Notes under the pieces: generated by a model
Databases searched by the model: none
What the model was told of the DNA's origin: nothing
What the model saw: the letters and a program-made list of their open reading frames with translations, nothing else
Program-made: the position numbers and the translations under genes
Shown here: positions 1 through 9,366 of the stretch, piece by piece
Layout of the letters: the number at the start of each line of letters is the position of its first letter
How positions within the stretch are numbered: position 1 is the stretch's first letter
Assembly: GCA_021827485.1 (NCBI GenBank)
Contig: JAKAVM010000060.1
Coordinates: forward strand, 1 to 32,256
Reading direction: 5' to 3'
Length of the DNA stretch: 32,256 bases
From: Actinomycetes bacterium
GTDB taxonomy: Bacteria > Actinomycetota > Acidimicrobiia > Acidimicrobiales > JAKAVM01

Positions 1-96
1 TTTATAGCTCAACCCTATTCCCTATAAGCAGCAAAAAACAGTACAACACTTTTCTCGCTAGGCGAAACATTTAGCCGGTTAGCGTGTTATTAATGT

Positions 97-978
97 GTGG
101 AAGTTAGCTTAGAAAAAGGCAAAAGACCAAACAATCACACTCGGCAGACCTCGCCGATAGGAATAGACAGAGAGAAATCTTCCGCGCTTAGAGGGTTTAG
201 ATCCCTTAGGGACAAAGCCTCAGGATTCTTTAGCGAAGTCGGATCTATGTTCATAATGGGTTTTCAAAGTATAGGTCTGGGGTTGCGTAACGGCTTTCCG
301 GTAGGCGAATTTGTCAATCAATCATGGTTCTTAGTTAGAGTCAGCACGCTAGCGTGCATAATAATTTCCATACCTTTTGGGATGATTATAGCTCTGGAAA
401 TTGGTTCTCTGCTGCAACAAGTCGGTGCTCAAACTCAGCTAGGAGCAGTAATGGTACTTGCTACTGTTCGAGAACAAGCTCCTCTTGCGACACTTTTAGT
501 TATATCTGGAGCTGGAGGCGCCGCTATTACTGCTGACCTCGGTTCACGAGTTATAAGAGATGAAATATCAGCAATGGAAGTAATGGGTATCAGCCCACTT
601 AGGGGCCTTGTGCTGCCACGACTTGCTGCAATGACTCTCTTGGCAGTGTGCTTTGACGGAGTAGTCTCAATTGCTGGCATTCTAGGCGGGCTTTATTTTG
701 GGGAGCACTCATTGCACATCAGCACTTCAAGCTTTTTTGCAACTTTTAGCGATCTGTCTCAACTGGCAGATTTATTCATATCATTATTCAAGTCCGCAGT
801 ATTTGGCTTCTTGGCAGCCATGGTGGCTTGTTACAAAGGTTTGAACGTCAAGAGTGGTGCAACTGGCGTAGGTGATGCCGTCAACCAGGGAGTAGTGATT
901 TCTTTCGTTCTCGCTTTTGCAGTGAATTTTATTCTCACGGTGTTTTATTTCAACTTCGTTGTCCAAAAGGCGATATGA
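97..978 (+). CDS. yrbEA: Mce-system ABC permease, YrbE/MlaE family (first)
   Basis: 293-aa integral membrane permease of the MlaE/YrbE family. With its partner it should form the membrane channel of an Mce lipid importer powered by the MceG ATPase. Family features seen: a hydrophobic helix near residues 83-110, the central motif EVMGISPLRGLVLPR near residue 170, and a C-terminal CYKGLNVKSGATGVGDAV stretch that matches the conserved GGAxGVGxAV region. Several hydrophobic segments follow. The GTG at 97 is the most upstream usable start. An overlapping ATG at 93 runs into a stop after four codons, and no convincing ribosome binding site precedes either, so the first ~30 residues may be over-extended; an internal ATG lies at 247. 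It heads a tightly packed operon with the second permease and six Mce genes. Its operon promoter would lie in positions 1-96 or before the window; nothing certain is visible there. Confidence 0.93.
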   Translation: MEVSLEKGKRPNNHTRQTSPIGIDREKSSALRGFRSLRDKASGFFSEVGSMFIMGFQSIGLGLRNGFPVGEFVNQSWFLVRVSTLACIIISIPFGMIIALEIGSLLQQVGAQTQLGAVMVLATVREQAPLATLLVISGAGGAAITADLGSRVIRDEISAMEVMGISPLRGLVLPRLAAMTLLAVCFDGVVSIAGILGGLYFGEHSLHISTSSFFATFSDLSQLADLFISLFKSAVFGFLAAMVACYKGLNVKSGATGVGDAVNQGVVISFVLAFAVNFILTVFYFNFVVQKAI

Positions 979-979
979 G

Positions 980-1909
980 ATGACGGCTTACTCCCCTCTA
1001 TATGTCCGTTCAAGACTTAGTGAGGGGTCTAGCATTTCTCGCCGCCGCAAAGTACTTAGAAGAATAGGAGCGTTCTCTTATGCACAAGTACTGGAAGTCA
1101 AAGAGATAATAATAGATATTTTCTTATTTATATTCGACTTATTTGCCTTTGCTATCAAAATTTTCGCTAGAACACCCAAGGCGCTTAGATATAAGAAGGA
1201 AATAGGTTTATTCATCTCTGATATTACGGTTGGAGCTGGAGCCCTGATTATGGGGGGAGGGATGTTTCTTGTAGTAGTTGGCACCACTTTCTTTACGGGC
1301 ACTGTGGTAGGTCTAGAAGGCTATACCGGTCTGCATCTAATTGGTGCTCAAGCGTTAACAGGTGTCATTTCCTCTTTGGCGAATACGAGAGAGATAACTC
1401 CATTAGTTGCGGCAGATATATTTGCTGCTCAAGTTGGGGCTAATTTTACGGCACAGCTTGGGGCAATGAGGATTTCGGAAGAGGTTGATGCATTAGAGAT
1501 CATGGGTGTTGATTCACTCACGTATTTAGTTACCACTCGAATATGGGCATCTATTATCGCAATTATTCCCTTGTACGCAGCGTCACTTTTTGCAAGTTAT
1601 CTTGCAACGCAAGTTATTGTGACGAACTTTTTTACGTTGTCTTCGGGGGTATATCAACACTATTTCCAACTCTTCCTTACTCCTATAGACGTGTTGGACT
1701 CTTTTGTAAAGATAATTGTTTTTGCGATATTTATCAGCGTCGTTCACTGTTATTATGGCTATTATGCCGCAGGGGGGCCTAGTGAGGTGGGCGAAGCTAC
1801 TGGTCGCGCCATACGCCTATCGGTATCCGGGGTAGTACTATTGAGCTTGCTGTTGTCTATGGTTATGTTTGGTGGGCTGAACTCATCTGCAGCGAGGTTA
1901 GTGGGATGA
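980..1909 (+). CDS. yrbEB: Mce-system ABC permease, YrbE/MlaE family (second)
   Basis: 309-aa second MlaE/YrbE permease, expected to pair with the upstream gene as the transmembrane part of the lipid importer. It shows the family core: an ITPLVAADIFAAQVGANFTA segment, EEVDALEIMGVDSLTYLV, and the C-terminal HCYYGYYAAGGPSEVGEATG region with the Gly-rich loop, plus several hydrophobic helices. The ATG at 980 is preferred because an AAAAGG box lies nine bases upstream and it sits one base after the stop of the first permease. A TTG at 959 in the same frame would add seven residues overlapping the previous gene. The 3' end overlaps mceA by ATGA, indicating translational coupling. Confidence 0.93.
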   Translation: MTAYSPLYVRSRLSEGSSISRRRKVLRRIGAFSYAQVLEVKEIIIDIFLFIFDLFAFAIKIFARTPKALRYKKEIGLFISDITVGAGALIMGGGMFLVVVGTTFFTGTVVGLEGYTGLHLIGAQALTGVISSLANTREITPLVAADIFAAQVGANFTAQLGAMRISEEVDALEIMGVDSLTYLVTTRIWASIIAIIPLYAASLFASYLATQVIVTNFFTLSSGVYQHYFQLFLTPIDVLDSFVKIIVFAIFISVVHCYYGYYAAGGPSEVGEATGRAIRLSVSGVVLLSLLLSMVMFGGLNSSAARLVG

Positions 1910-3189
1910 GTTGGCTTTCAAGACGATGGTTTAGAGCGCTGCTAGGAGCAGTTGTATCTCTTACTCTTTCCATGGCAGTAATTGTTGCTATCAAAGCAAC
2001 AGACGGTGCACTTTCCGGCCAATATAAGTTAGTAGGTCTCTTTACGAGAGCTGGCGAAGGACTTCATGTGGGCTCAGAGATAGATTATCGCGGTGTTCAG
2101 ATTGGACGAGTCGATGAAATAAGTCTTTATCGGGGCAAAGCGATGATAACAATGAACATAAATCCCAAGGTGGAAGTTGCCAGAGACTCAGCTGCTTCTA
2201 TCGAGCCTCTCAATTTATTTGGCACAGAAGGAATAATTATAACTATGCCGCACGGAAGGCATGGTTCCATCTTATCTCCAGGCGATCGTATTCGGCACAC
2301 AACTGTATCGAATCAACTTAGCCAACTCTTCCAAGCGGCAGATCCTCTGTTGGGAAAGATAGATTCAACGCAGCTTTCAAGTGTGATATCAGACCTTTAC
2401 TCAGCTACTAATGGGGAAGGGCATCAAATAGCTTCTGGAATTGAAGCTACCAATAAACTAGCAACTCTCTTTTCAACAACTTTGCCAGGTCAGATACAGA
2501 CGCTTCAAGCTTTCGCAAACTTTGCAACTACGTTAGCCCCCACGGGAATTTCAATCAACTCTATCGCTAGCTCCGCCAACGAACTTTTGCCGCTTTTCAA
2601 CCAAGAAGCCAGTGCTTATCATCGTCTTCTAACGACTATTTCTAGCATGTCAGGAGATTTAGCAACTCTTGTATATGATTATCGTCCCGACATAGTTACT
2701 CTCTTGGCGCAAGGTGCCAATGTGTCAAGAGTATTACTTGCTCGTCAATCTAATATTGCACAGGTTATAGATGGAATTGAACTCTTTATAACAAAGATAA
2801 TTGAAGGTATAAGTATCTCTAGCCTGCCCAACGGAGCGCATTATGCATTTTTCAAAATTTTTGTAGAATTTTCAGATTTGCAGAATATCCTTTGTGGCAT
2901 CTTGACTTCGGTCACGTCACCAGGTAGCTCTCTGTCATCACTAGATCAAGTTTTAGTTCAAATAGGCAATCCGTTAGGGTGTAACCTGCTGGTACCTTCG
3001 GCAAAAGTTTCTAGCCCTAGTACCAGTCTTGGTACGACGCCGAATGGCTCGGCTCCTCCAGAACTTTCTGGTCTTACTCAATCGCTAAGCAATTTAGCTG
3101 GCAACGTCTATGGGATAGTTGGCTCTCCTGATGTCCCCAGCAAAGAACCAATTCAAAGTATTCTAAATAACTTGTTGGGAGGGTTATGA
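1906..3189 (+). CDS. mceA: Mce family substrate-binding protein, position A
   Basis: 427-aa Mce protein, first of six in the operon. It has a short cytoplasmic N-terminus, one transmembrane anchor at about residues 9-30 and then an MCE domain at about 38-116 (YKLVGLFTRAGEGLHVG, VQIGRVDEISL). A long helical region (residues 120-300) and a Ser/Pro/Gly-rich tail follow. Mce proteins of this type form an extracytoplasmic hexameric tube that hands lipids to the YrbE permeases. The start codon overlaps the previous stop (ATGA) and the stop overlaps the start of the next gene in the same way. The symbol is given by order in the operon, not by proven orthology to a mycobacterial MceA. Confidence 0.92.
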   Translation: MSWLSRRWFRALLGAVVSLTLSMAVIVAIKATDGALSGQYKLVGLFTRAGEGLHVGSEIDYRGVQIGRVDEISLYRGKAMITMNINPKVEVARDSAASIEPLNLFGTEGIIITMPHGRHGSILSPGDRIRHTTVSNQLSQLFQAADPLLGKIDSTQLSSVISDLYSATNGEGHQIASGIEATNKLATLFSTTLPGQIQTLQAFANFATTLAPTGISINSIASSANELLPLFNQEASAYHRLLTTISSMSGDLATLVYDYRPDIVTLLAQGANVSRVLLARQSNIAQVIDGIELFITKIIEGISISSLPNGAHYAFFKIFVEFSDLQNILCGILTSVTSPGSSLSSLDQVLVQIGNPLGCNLLVPSAKVSSPSTSLGTTPNGSAPPELSGLTQSLSNLAGNVYGIVGSPDVPSKEPIQSILNNLLGGL

Positions 3190-4370
3190 GAATTAGCAAG
3201 AAACAAGCTAGAGAATCAGTCAAACTGGTTATATTTATAGTGTTTGCACTTGTCTTGATTGGATACCTAGCTGCCAGGCTTGGAAATATCTCTTTTATCT
3301 CAAATAGAGCCACCTATTATGGCCAGCTTAGTGATGCGTCAGGGCTTGTAACAACTGATCCAGTGAAGATAGCAGGAGTAAGCGTAGGGGAAGTAAGCGG
3401 GATTACTACTCAACACGGTTATGCCCTAGTAACTATGAGCATAAACCGTAATATACGCTTTAGATCGAGCACAAAGATAGGATTGCAGTGGCACAACGTC
3501 ATAGGGGAGCAGTTCTTATATCTTTACCCAGGGGAAACTGGCAAGTACCTGAAGCCAGGCTCGACAATTGTCGCCAGCCATGACGTTGAAAGTGCTAATG
3601 TTGGCGCTTTTTTGAACTCTCTAGAGCCATTTTTGCAATCTCTGAATCCCTCTCAAGTCGATGAATTTGTTACAAGTGCCTTAGAGTCGATTGGGGGAAA
3701 TGGAGGGCAAATCAATCAATTGATTTCAAGTGCAGCCACGTTATCTAGCTCGCTCGGTTCGTTATCCGGCAAGGTCGGAAACGTTATTAATAATATGGCC
3801 AAGATCTTTGTTGCGTTTGCCCAACGCTCCAACAGCCTTGGCAATGTGGTGGACAACCTTCAACAAATATCGCAAAGCCTTGCTTCCCGAAATGCTCTAC
3901 TAGATTCCAGCGTGGTAAACCTCTCTCAAGTTGAAGGTGAGCTTGCCACTCTCTTGAAATCCAATCAGAGCAATTTGAACGGTTCGATAGATAATCTGAG
4001 TTCCGCGCTTGACCAGATTCAACAACAAGATGTGCCTTTAGCACAAGGGCTTTCAAATGTTGGTGAAGGACTTGCTCCATTCCAAGAGATCAGCTCGTAT
4101 GGACAGTGGTTCGAGATAGTTACTGTATATAATTGCATAGCGAACCAAACATCGTGTTCATACTATGAACCATCTAATCCTCCGGCTGGATCTGGTCCAC
4201 TAGGATCGCCTCCTCAAAACGGTCTACCCGGTTCCGGCCAACTAGGTTCCATATATCCTTTGGATTCAAGTCAACTAGGTTCCATGCCGCCTTCATTATC
4301 ATCTGTTTTCGACCAAATCGCTAGCGGGCAATCCAGTTTTCCGCCTAGTTCGCAGGGGGGAGTCGGTTGA
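3186..4370 (+). CDS. mceB: Mce family substrate-binding protein, position B
   Basis: 394-aa Mce protein with an N-terminal membrane anchor at about residues 12-30 (LVIFIVFALVLIGYLAA). The MCE domain follows at about 38-115, with YYGQLSDASGLVTTDPVKIAG and VSVGEVSGITT. Behind it is a long predicted helical/coiled region rich in Ser, Asn, Gln and Leu, ending in a Pro/Gly/Ser tail in which the CAACTAGGTTCCAT block occurs twice, 33 bases apart (4239-4252 and 4272-4285). Coupled by ATGA to mceA. Expected to be one subunit of the hexameric periplasmic lipid conduit. Confidence 0.92.
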   Translation: MRISKKQARESVKLVIFIVFALVLIGYLAARLGNISFISNRATYYGQLSDASGLVTTDPVKIAGVSVGEVSGITTQHGYALVTMSINRNIRFRSSTKIGLQWHNVIGEQFLYLYPGETGKYLKPGSTIVASHDVESANVGAFLNSLEPFLQSLNPSQVDEFVTSALESIGGNGGQINQLISSAATLSSSLGSLSGKVGNVINNMAKIFVAFAQRSNSLGNVVDNLQQISQSLASRNALLDSSVVNLSQVEGELATLLKSNQSNLNGSIDNLSSALDQIQQQDVPLAQGLSNVGEGLAPFQEISSYGQWFEIVTVYNCIANQTSCSYYEPSNPPAGSGPLGSPPQNGLPGSGQLGSIYPLDSSQLGSMPPSLSSVFDQIASGQSSFPPSSQGGVG

Positions 4371-5557
4371 GAGAAATTTCTGTTCGCAGCGCTTCAAAAG
4401 TTGGCATTGTTGCAGTGGCCGTAATCGTAGCGCTTAGTGTAGGTATCATAAAGCTGAATCGCTCTATCTTAGAGCCTTCATATCACATTCGTGCAAAGTT
4501 TGCCTCTGCTAACGGTATTGACCGAGGAACTCCAGTGGTATTAGCCGGAGTTGCAGTAGGTTCGGTATCTAGCCTTTACTTGCACGGGAATTCCGTAATA
4601 GCTGATCTTTCAATTCGCAACGGGACAGTGCTTCCTGAGCACACTGATGCCGCTATCCAAGTAGAGACGCTTCTTGGGGTGATGCAAGTTAGTCTCATTC
4701 CTCAAGGAGGCTGGTCACACCCCTTGAAGCCCGGAGCAGTTATAAGAGATACATCAGTTCCAGTGGAGATATACCAACTCCAAAATACTGCTGGAGCTTT
4801 CTTCTCAAAAAGTGACGCAATAGCCCTCAATCAACTAGTAAGCAAACTATCGACAATTACCGCTGGGAAACAGCAAGAAGTTGCACAAATTATAAATGGA
4901 CTAAATCAAATAACCGGTGTAATCAACGCTCGTAAAACTCAAGTGAGTGAGTTGATTGATGCAGCTAACGTACTGGCAACTACAGTTGCAAACCACGACC
5001 AACAACTGGTTTCAGCAATAGATAACTTACAGACTGTACTTGGAGGACTTTCCAAAGAGTCATTATATGTAAAATACTTAATAGATAATACAGATCAAGT
5101 TGCTACACAAGTTGGAGATGTTATCGGGCATAATCAACCGCAGCTGCAGTCCCTTCTCAATAATCTTCACTCTGTTCTCCAAGTTGTCTCTACACACCAA
5201 GTGGATCTTGCTGAAGCAATATCTTATTTGGATTCAGCTATTACAGGATTTGCTTCTGTAGGTAAGTCGGGGAATGTATCAGTACCATGGGCAAATCAAT
5301 TTCTTAACGTGTCTAGTAGCCTAGGAATTGATACTGTACTTGGTAATTGTGGACTAATGTCACAAGCTCTAAACGATATTCTTGGACCAGATCCTCTACC
5401 CTGCAATCAAGGAATGGGCCCTCTGCCGACCCCATCTTCTGGTGCCTCGACGAGCAGTCTCGGTGACAGTCCAATCAAGAGTAGTAATATATCAGGAGCA
5501 GATACATCTGCAAATCCGATAGCTAACCTATTGTCAAGTGTATCCGGAGGTAATTGA
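4367..5557 (+). CDS. mceC: Mce family substrate-binding protein, position C
   Basis: 396-aa Mce protein. The start is TTG at 4367, overlapping the mceB stop as TTGA, with a strong GGGGGGAG Shine-Dalgarno tract just upstream. An N-terminal anchor (about residues 11-29) is followed by the MCE domain (HIRAKFASANGIDRGTPVVL, then GVAVGSVSSLYL), a long alpha-helical region and a Ser-rich tail. The family is known to bind lipids as a hetero-hexamer with the other five Mce proteins. The non-ATG start in a translationally coupled position is consistent with tuning of subunit stoichiometry, which is inference. Confidence 0.91.
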   Translation: MREISVRSASKVGIVAVAVIVALSVGIIKLNRSILEPSYHIRAKFASANGIDRGTPVVLAGVAVGSVSSLYLHGNSVIADLSIRNGTVLPEHTDAAIQVETLLGVMQVSLIPQGGWSHPLKPGAVIRDTSVPVEIYQLQNTAGAFFSKSDAIALNQLVSKLSTITAGKQQEVAQIINGLNQITGVINARKTQVSELIDAANVLATTVANHDQQLVSAIDNLQTVLGGLSKESLYVKYLIDNTDQVATQVGDVIGHNQPQLQSLLNNLHSVLQVVSTHQVDLAEAISYLDSAITGFASVGKSGNVSVPWANQFLNVSSSLGIDTVLGNCGLMSQALNDILGPDPLPCNQGMGPLPTPSSGASTSSLGDSPIKSSNISGADTSANPIANLLSSVSGGN

Positions 5558-6996
5558 TGAGTAGACGTAAAGCTATTTCTGTTTTGTTTTTTGTGCTGGT
5601 GGTAGCTGGTCTTTCCTCGTGCCGCGTGGCAAGGAAGCCGACTTATAGCATAAGGGTTGATTTTCCATCTGCTCCCGGACTCTTTGTCGGTAATGCAGTT
5701 GACTTACTCGGAGTCCCTATCGGATCAGTTGCAAGAGTGAGTGTTAGCAAGAGCGGAGTAGTATCTGAATTAGATATTGATAAGAATATAGTGCTTCCGA
5801 GAGAAGTTAAGGCGTCGCTAGTATCCCCCCAGCTTCTAGGTGAGCCTTCGATAGAACTATTCCCTGGATACACGGGTGGAGCCAGGATGACTCCAGGCGG
5901 GGTGGTTCCTGAGACTAGAACTTCGGTACCAGTGTCTACTAATGAGCTACTTAAGGCCTTGTCTTCATATTTGACGGGAATCAATCCGAAAAACATCGGT
6001 GATCTTGTCAACAACTTGTCGCAAGACTTATCTGGACAAAGTCAGCAACTGAACTCTCTAATCCATAATGCTGCAGGGACAATTCAGGTACTAGCCAATA
6101 AAGGTGACTCCTTAGGACAACTTGTAACCAGTCTATCGAAGCTAAGTGAAGTATTGCGTTCGCACGATACGCAGACAGCTCAATTAATTACAGACTATAA
6201 CAGTGTTTCCAACGTGATTGCACAGAGCCAACTTCAACTGGGCCAAGCAGTTTCGGCTTTGGATTACATGAGCAAGCAACTTGCTGGCATACTGAATCCA
6301 AACCTTTATCCCCTTCAAGGTGATATCAATACCTTGACAACAGCAGGAAGGACCTTATATAGAAATCTTTCGTCCATAGATCAAACACTTAGCTCTACCG
6401 TTGCGCTTTTTCAAGGTGCTGGATCTGCTTATGATCCTAAGCATCAGTGGTTAAGTGTTGATCTGACACTGTCACCCTCTACGACTTCAGCCGTTATTGG
6501 CGCAATGGTGCGTGATCAGCTCGCAGGGATATGTAGGCGAATATTAGCTAATCACTCCAACGGTCTGAGCGCTTCTGACATAACTACGCTCAAGGCTTGT
6601 GGCAATCCTGCTTCAGGTTTTTTCAACTCGATAGTTGATACAATTCCAACAGCGCTAAGTGCATTACCTGGTGGAGGAAGCGCTAACCTCTCATCATCAG
6701 CGAATGCGGATCAAGTGTTGCAATCAGCATTTTCCAATGGCCTTTCTCAAATACCTGGGATAACTCAGTCTCAAGCGCAATCTATTACCTCCCCAAATCT
6801 GCTCTCTTCGGCTGGCGGAGGGACATCGAGCGACAAAGGTAGTGGCGCTACGCCTGATACTTCGCTAGATCCCAGTATCAATCTAGGTCCTTTACCCAAA
6901 CTCTTGGGTCCGAGCAATAGTGGGGGTGGGCCGAGTTTAGGCTCTTTGCTCGCTCCAATAGGGATGTTTATCCACGTGCTAGGAGGAATGTTTTGA
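5557..6996 (+). CDS. mceD: Mce family lipoprotein, position D
   Basis: 479-aa Mce protein with a lipoprotein signal in place of a plain membrane anchor. Basic residues 3-5 (RRK) and a hydrophobic stretch precede a lipobox GLSSC with the modifiable Cys at residue 22. The MCE domain follows (YSIRVDFPSAPGLFVGNAVD, VPIGSVARV), then a helical region and a Gly/Ser-rich C-terminus. The ATG at 5557 is chosen over an in-frame TTG at 5554 because GGAGG at 5546-5550 sits six bases upstream of the ATG. The start overlaps the mceC stop by one base (TGATG). In mycobacterial operons the lipoprotein is usually the fifth gene, so a lipoprotein in fourth position is notable. Confidence 0.9.
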   Translation: MSRRKAISVLFFVLVVAGLSSCRVARKPTYSIRVDFPSAPGLFVGNAVDLLGVPIGSVARVSVSKSGVVSELDIDKNIVLPREVKASLVSPQLLGEPSIELFPGYTGGARMTPGGVVPETRTSVPVSTNELLKALSSYLTGINPKNIGDLVNNLSQDLSGQSQQLNSLIHNAAGTIQVLANKGDSLGQLVTSLSKLSEVLRSHDTQTAQLITDYNSVSNVIAQSQLQLGQAVSALDYMSKQLAGILNPNLYPLQGDINTLTTAGRTLYRNLSSIDQTLSSTVALFQGAGSAYDPKHQWLSVDLTLSPSTTSAVIGAMVRDQLAGICRRILANHSNGLSASDITTLKACGNPASGFFNSIVDTIPTALSALPGGGSANLSSSANADQVLQSAFSNGLSQIPGITQSQAQSITSPNLLSSAGGGTSSDKGSGATPDTSLDPSINLGPLPKLLGPSNSGGGPSLGSLLAPIGMFIHVLGGMF

Positions 6997-8015
6997 TGAG
7001 CGTATTGCTTTACAAGGGATCCATAGAAAAAATTAGGGCCGGAGCTCCTCTAAGGCGAATTCTATTCAATCTTGCCTTACTTTCAAGCTTTAGTCTTTGT
7101 TTTGCAAGCTGCTCTTCTGGATCATCAGGATACATATCAACTTCGGCCACCTTCCCTAATGTCGGTGATCTTATCGTTGGTGCCCCAGTTCAATTTGATG
7201 ACATAGATGTTGGTCATGTTAGCGCCATCGAGCTTGTGGGAAATGATGCTTTAGTCAAAATGTCTATTAGAAAAAGCTCACATATACCCGCCAACGTGAT
7301 GGCGGAACTAGTTCGCACGACGGTTTTAGGTCAAAAAATTATAGCGCTAGTGCCCGTAAGTAATTTCAGTTACACCCAGGCCTTACTAAGTAACGGAGTG
7401 AGGATTGAAAAAACTAAGGTAGTTCCAGGTATCCAACAATTCCTCCAGGCGGGAGCAGGAGTATTCGGTGCTATAAACACTCAGGAACTAGCTCAGATTG
7501 TGGCCACTGGGGCACAAGGTTTTGGGGGACAAGGTTCTACACTTCATCAGCTATTAGATAGTTTTGAAAACGTGGCCAATGGCTATGCAGGTCAAACAGG
7601 GTCCATACAACAACTTGTTAACGGCATGGATCAGCTTTCTGTAACGCTGGCCCCAAATTCACTTTCAGACGCCCAGGCCCTAAGTAATTTTTCCGATACA
7701 ACAGCTGTTCTTGCAAAAGAATCCAACGATTTCAATACGTTGATTCAAAGTTTGAATGATCTTTCTGTACAAGGCAAGTCTATTCTAGGTAACTATAGCG
7801 CTGACATAAATACTCAGCTTCAAGAGCTGTACTCCTTGTCAAGTATCTTGGCTTCAAAGCAGTACGAACTCGGCGACATAATTGCAAATTTGCCAAAGTA
7901 TGAAACTGATATTTCGTCAGTCGTCAAAGACCGATACTTACAGCTTGTCAGCACACTGATTCTTTGTGGGGTTCCAGGCGGAGGCTCATCCAGCCACGGG
8001 GCCTCAAGTTGTTAG
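6996..8015 (+). CDS. mceE: Mce family lipoprotein, position E
   Basis: 339-aa Mce protein, shorter than its neighbours because it lacks a long low-complexity tail. A hydrophobic N-terminal segment (residues 22-38) ends in FASC, with Cys39 the probable lipidated residue; the -3 Phe is not ideal for a lipobox. The MCE domain follows (STSATFPNVGDLIVGAPV, DIDVGHVSAIELV), then a helical region. AGGAGG at 6981-6986 lies nine bases before ATG 6996, and the start overlaps the previous stop as TGATG. In position and type it corresponds to the lipoprotein (LprK-like) member of mycobacterial mce operons. Confidence 0.9.
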   Translation: MSVLLYKGSIEKIRAGAPLRRILFNLALLSSFSLCFASCSSGSSGYISTSATFPNVGDLIVGAPVQFDDIDVGHVSAIELVGNDALVKMSIRKSSHIPANVMAELVRTTVLGQKIIALVPVSNFSYTQALLSNGVRIEKTKVVPGIQQFLQAGAGVFGAINTQELAQIVATGAQGFGGQGSTLHQLLDSFENVANGYAGQTGSIQQLVNGMDQLSVTLAPNSLSDAQALSNFSDTTAVLAKESNDFNTLIQSLNDLSVQGKSILGNYSADINTQLQELYSLSSILASKQYELGDIIANLPKYETDISSVVKDRYLQLVSTLILCGVPGGGSSSHGASSC

Positions 8016-8036
8016 GGAACTTGGAGGTTGTGTCTT

Positions 8037-9263
8037 ATGGTTAAGCATCGTTTAGTTATTAATTTAGCCATATTTGGCTTAATTACACTCTTACTGACCG
8101 CCTATACCGCATTAGATTTGTTGGGAAATCCTTTTAGTTCCCGCTTGAATCTTTACTCGATCTTTCCAAATGATTCTTCAATAGCTAATGGCTTTCCAGT
8201 TACCTGGAACGGCGTCCAAATAGGCGAGGTTAGCTCTGTTGGCCTAGTCAGAGGTGGGGCAAAGGTTGTAATGTCACTAAACCAGGGAGTAAGACTTCCC
8301 AGAGGTGTCGAGGCACGAATCGGTCTAGCAAATGACTTAGGTGAACAAGAGGTAGAGCTTACTTCTGATCCTTCCTACAAAGACCCACCTTACAAAGCTC
8401 AGGCCTATAAAGCTCAGCCAGATATTTATATAAAGAATAACTCCAGAATTCCTCTGGCACCCGATCCCACCCCAGCCAATGTTGGACACGTAGTTCAACT
8501 TGCTACCAATCTAATCAATTCAATACCGGTTACATCGCTCAATAGATTGATAGGCGAACTCGATGTAGCCCTAAGAGGCCGGTCGGAGGACATCAAAACT
8601 CTGATCAACTCGGGGCAAACTTTCGCAGACGAAGTATTGACGTATCAAGATTCTCTAAAATCGTTGTTTGTAAACGCTCCACCCGTGTTGAATACTTTGA
8701 ATTCAGTCAGAGCGCAACTCCAACAATCTCTTTCCAATACCGCAATCTTGCTCAATGTCTTATCTACGAAACGCTATCAGCTTATTGACCTTCTGAATTC
8801 TGGAGCCAATGCTTCTTCGTATATAGACACATTGTTGAGTAATGAAGGACCTAATATAGCATGCCTCATTCATGACTTTGGCGGCATTTCTGCCAATCTA
8901 GCTGAACCTAACAACTTAGAGAATCTCAATACAGGCCTTCTTATCAATCAATACTTTTTTGGTGCAATTGCTGGAGTGGCGCAAACCGGACCGGCAATGG
9001 CCCTAAGTGCGGGCGAGCCTTACAATCCAAGCCAGGAATGGTTAAGGACCAGGCTCATTGTTCCCCCTTCTTCTCCTCAAGGTGAACCTTACTCTGTTCC
9101 TACCGGGCTTCCGGCTATAGAGCCCGGAGCCGGATGTATGACCGAGCTAGGTAGTGGTGCGGGGCCAGCTTCTCAAGTAGGTTTCCTTCCCTTTGGATCT
9201 AGATCATCGCCACCAGGTCAAGTTATCTCGCCATCAGATACCGAGTCACATGTGAGGGGGTAA
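8037..9263 (+). CDS. mceF: Mce family substrate-binding protein, position F
   Basis: 408-aa Mce protein, last of the six. N-terminal anchor at about residues 7-25 (LVINLAIFGLITLLLTAY), MCE domain (NLYSIFPNDSSIANGFPVTW, VQIGEVSSVGLV), helical region and a Pro/Gly-rich tail. ATG 8037 is preferred over an in-frame TTG at 8028 because GGAGG at 8023-8027 is nine bases before the ATG and directly abuts the TTG. The stretch SYKDPPYKAQAYKAQ (about 8376-8417) is a small in-frame 15-bp repeat inserted just after the MCE core. A 21-base gap separates it from mceE, the only real gap within the Mce run. Confidence 0.91.
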   Translation: MVKHRLVINLAIFGLITLLLTAYTALDLLGNPFSSRLNLYSIFPNDSSIANGFPVTWNGVQIGEVSSVGLVRGGAKVVMSLNQGVRLPRGVEARIGLANDLGEQEVELTSDPSYKDPPYKAQAYKAQPDIYIKNNSRIPLAPDPTPANVGHVVQLATNLINSIPVTSLNRLIGELDVALRGRSEDIKTLINSGQTFADEVLTYQDSLKSLFVNAPPVLNTLNSVRAQLQQSLSNTAILLNVLSTKRYQLIDLLNSGANASSYIDTLLSNEGPNIACLIHDFGGISANLAEPNNLENLNTGLLINQYFFGAIAGVAQTGPAMALSAGEPYNPSQEWLRTRLIVPPSSPQGEPYSVPTGLPAIEPGAGCMTELGSGAGPASQVGFLPFGSRSSPPGQVISPSDTESHVRG

Positions 9264-9366
9264 GAAGAACGTTATAGAACGATGTACAAAGTCAGTTTCA
9301 ATCTCTTTAGTAGAGACAGAAAACGGTGAAAGAAGAAAAATCCAATAAGAAACGGAGAAAATACAG

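Noticed and set aside
959-979. TTG start seven codons upstream for the second permease
   Set aside because: ATG 980 has a well-placed AAAAGG box and one-base spacing to the previous stop.
9302-9316. TCTCT/AGAGA hairpin after mceF as a terminator
   Set aside because: Five A/T-rich pairs with no T-run; too weak to call.
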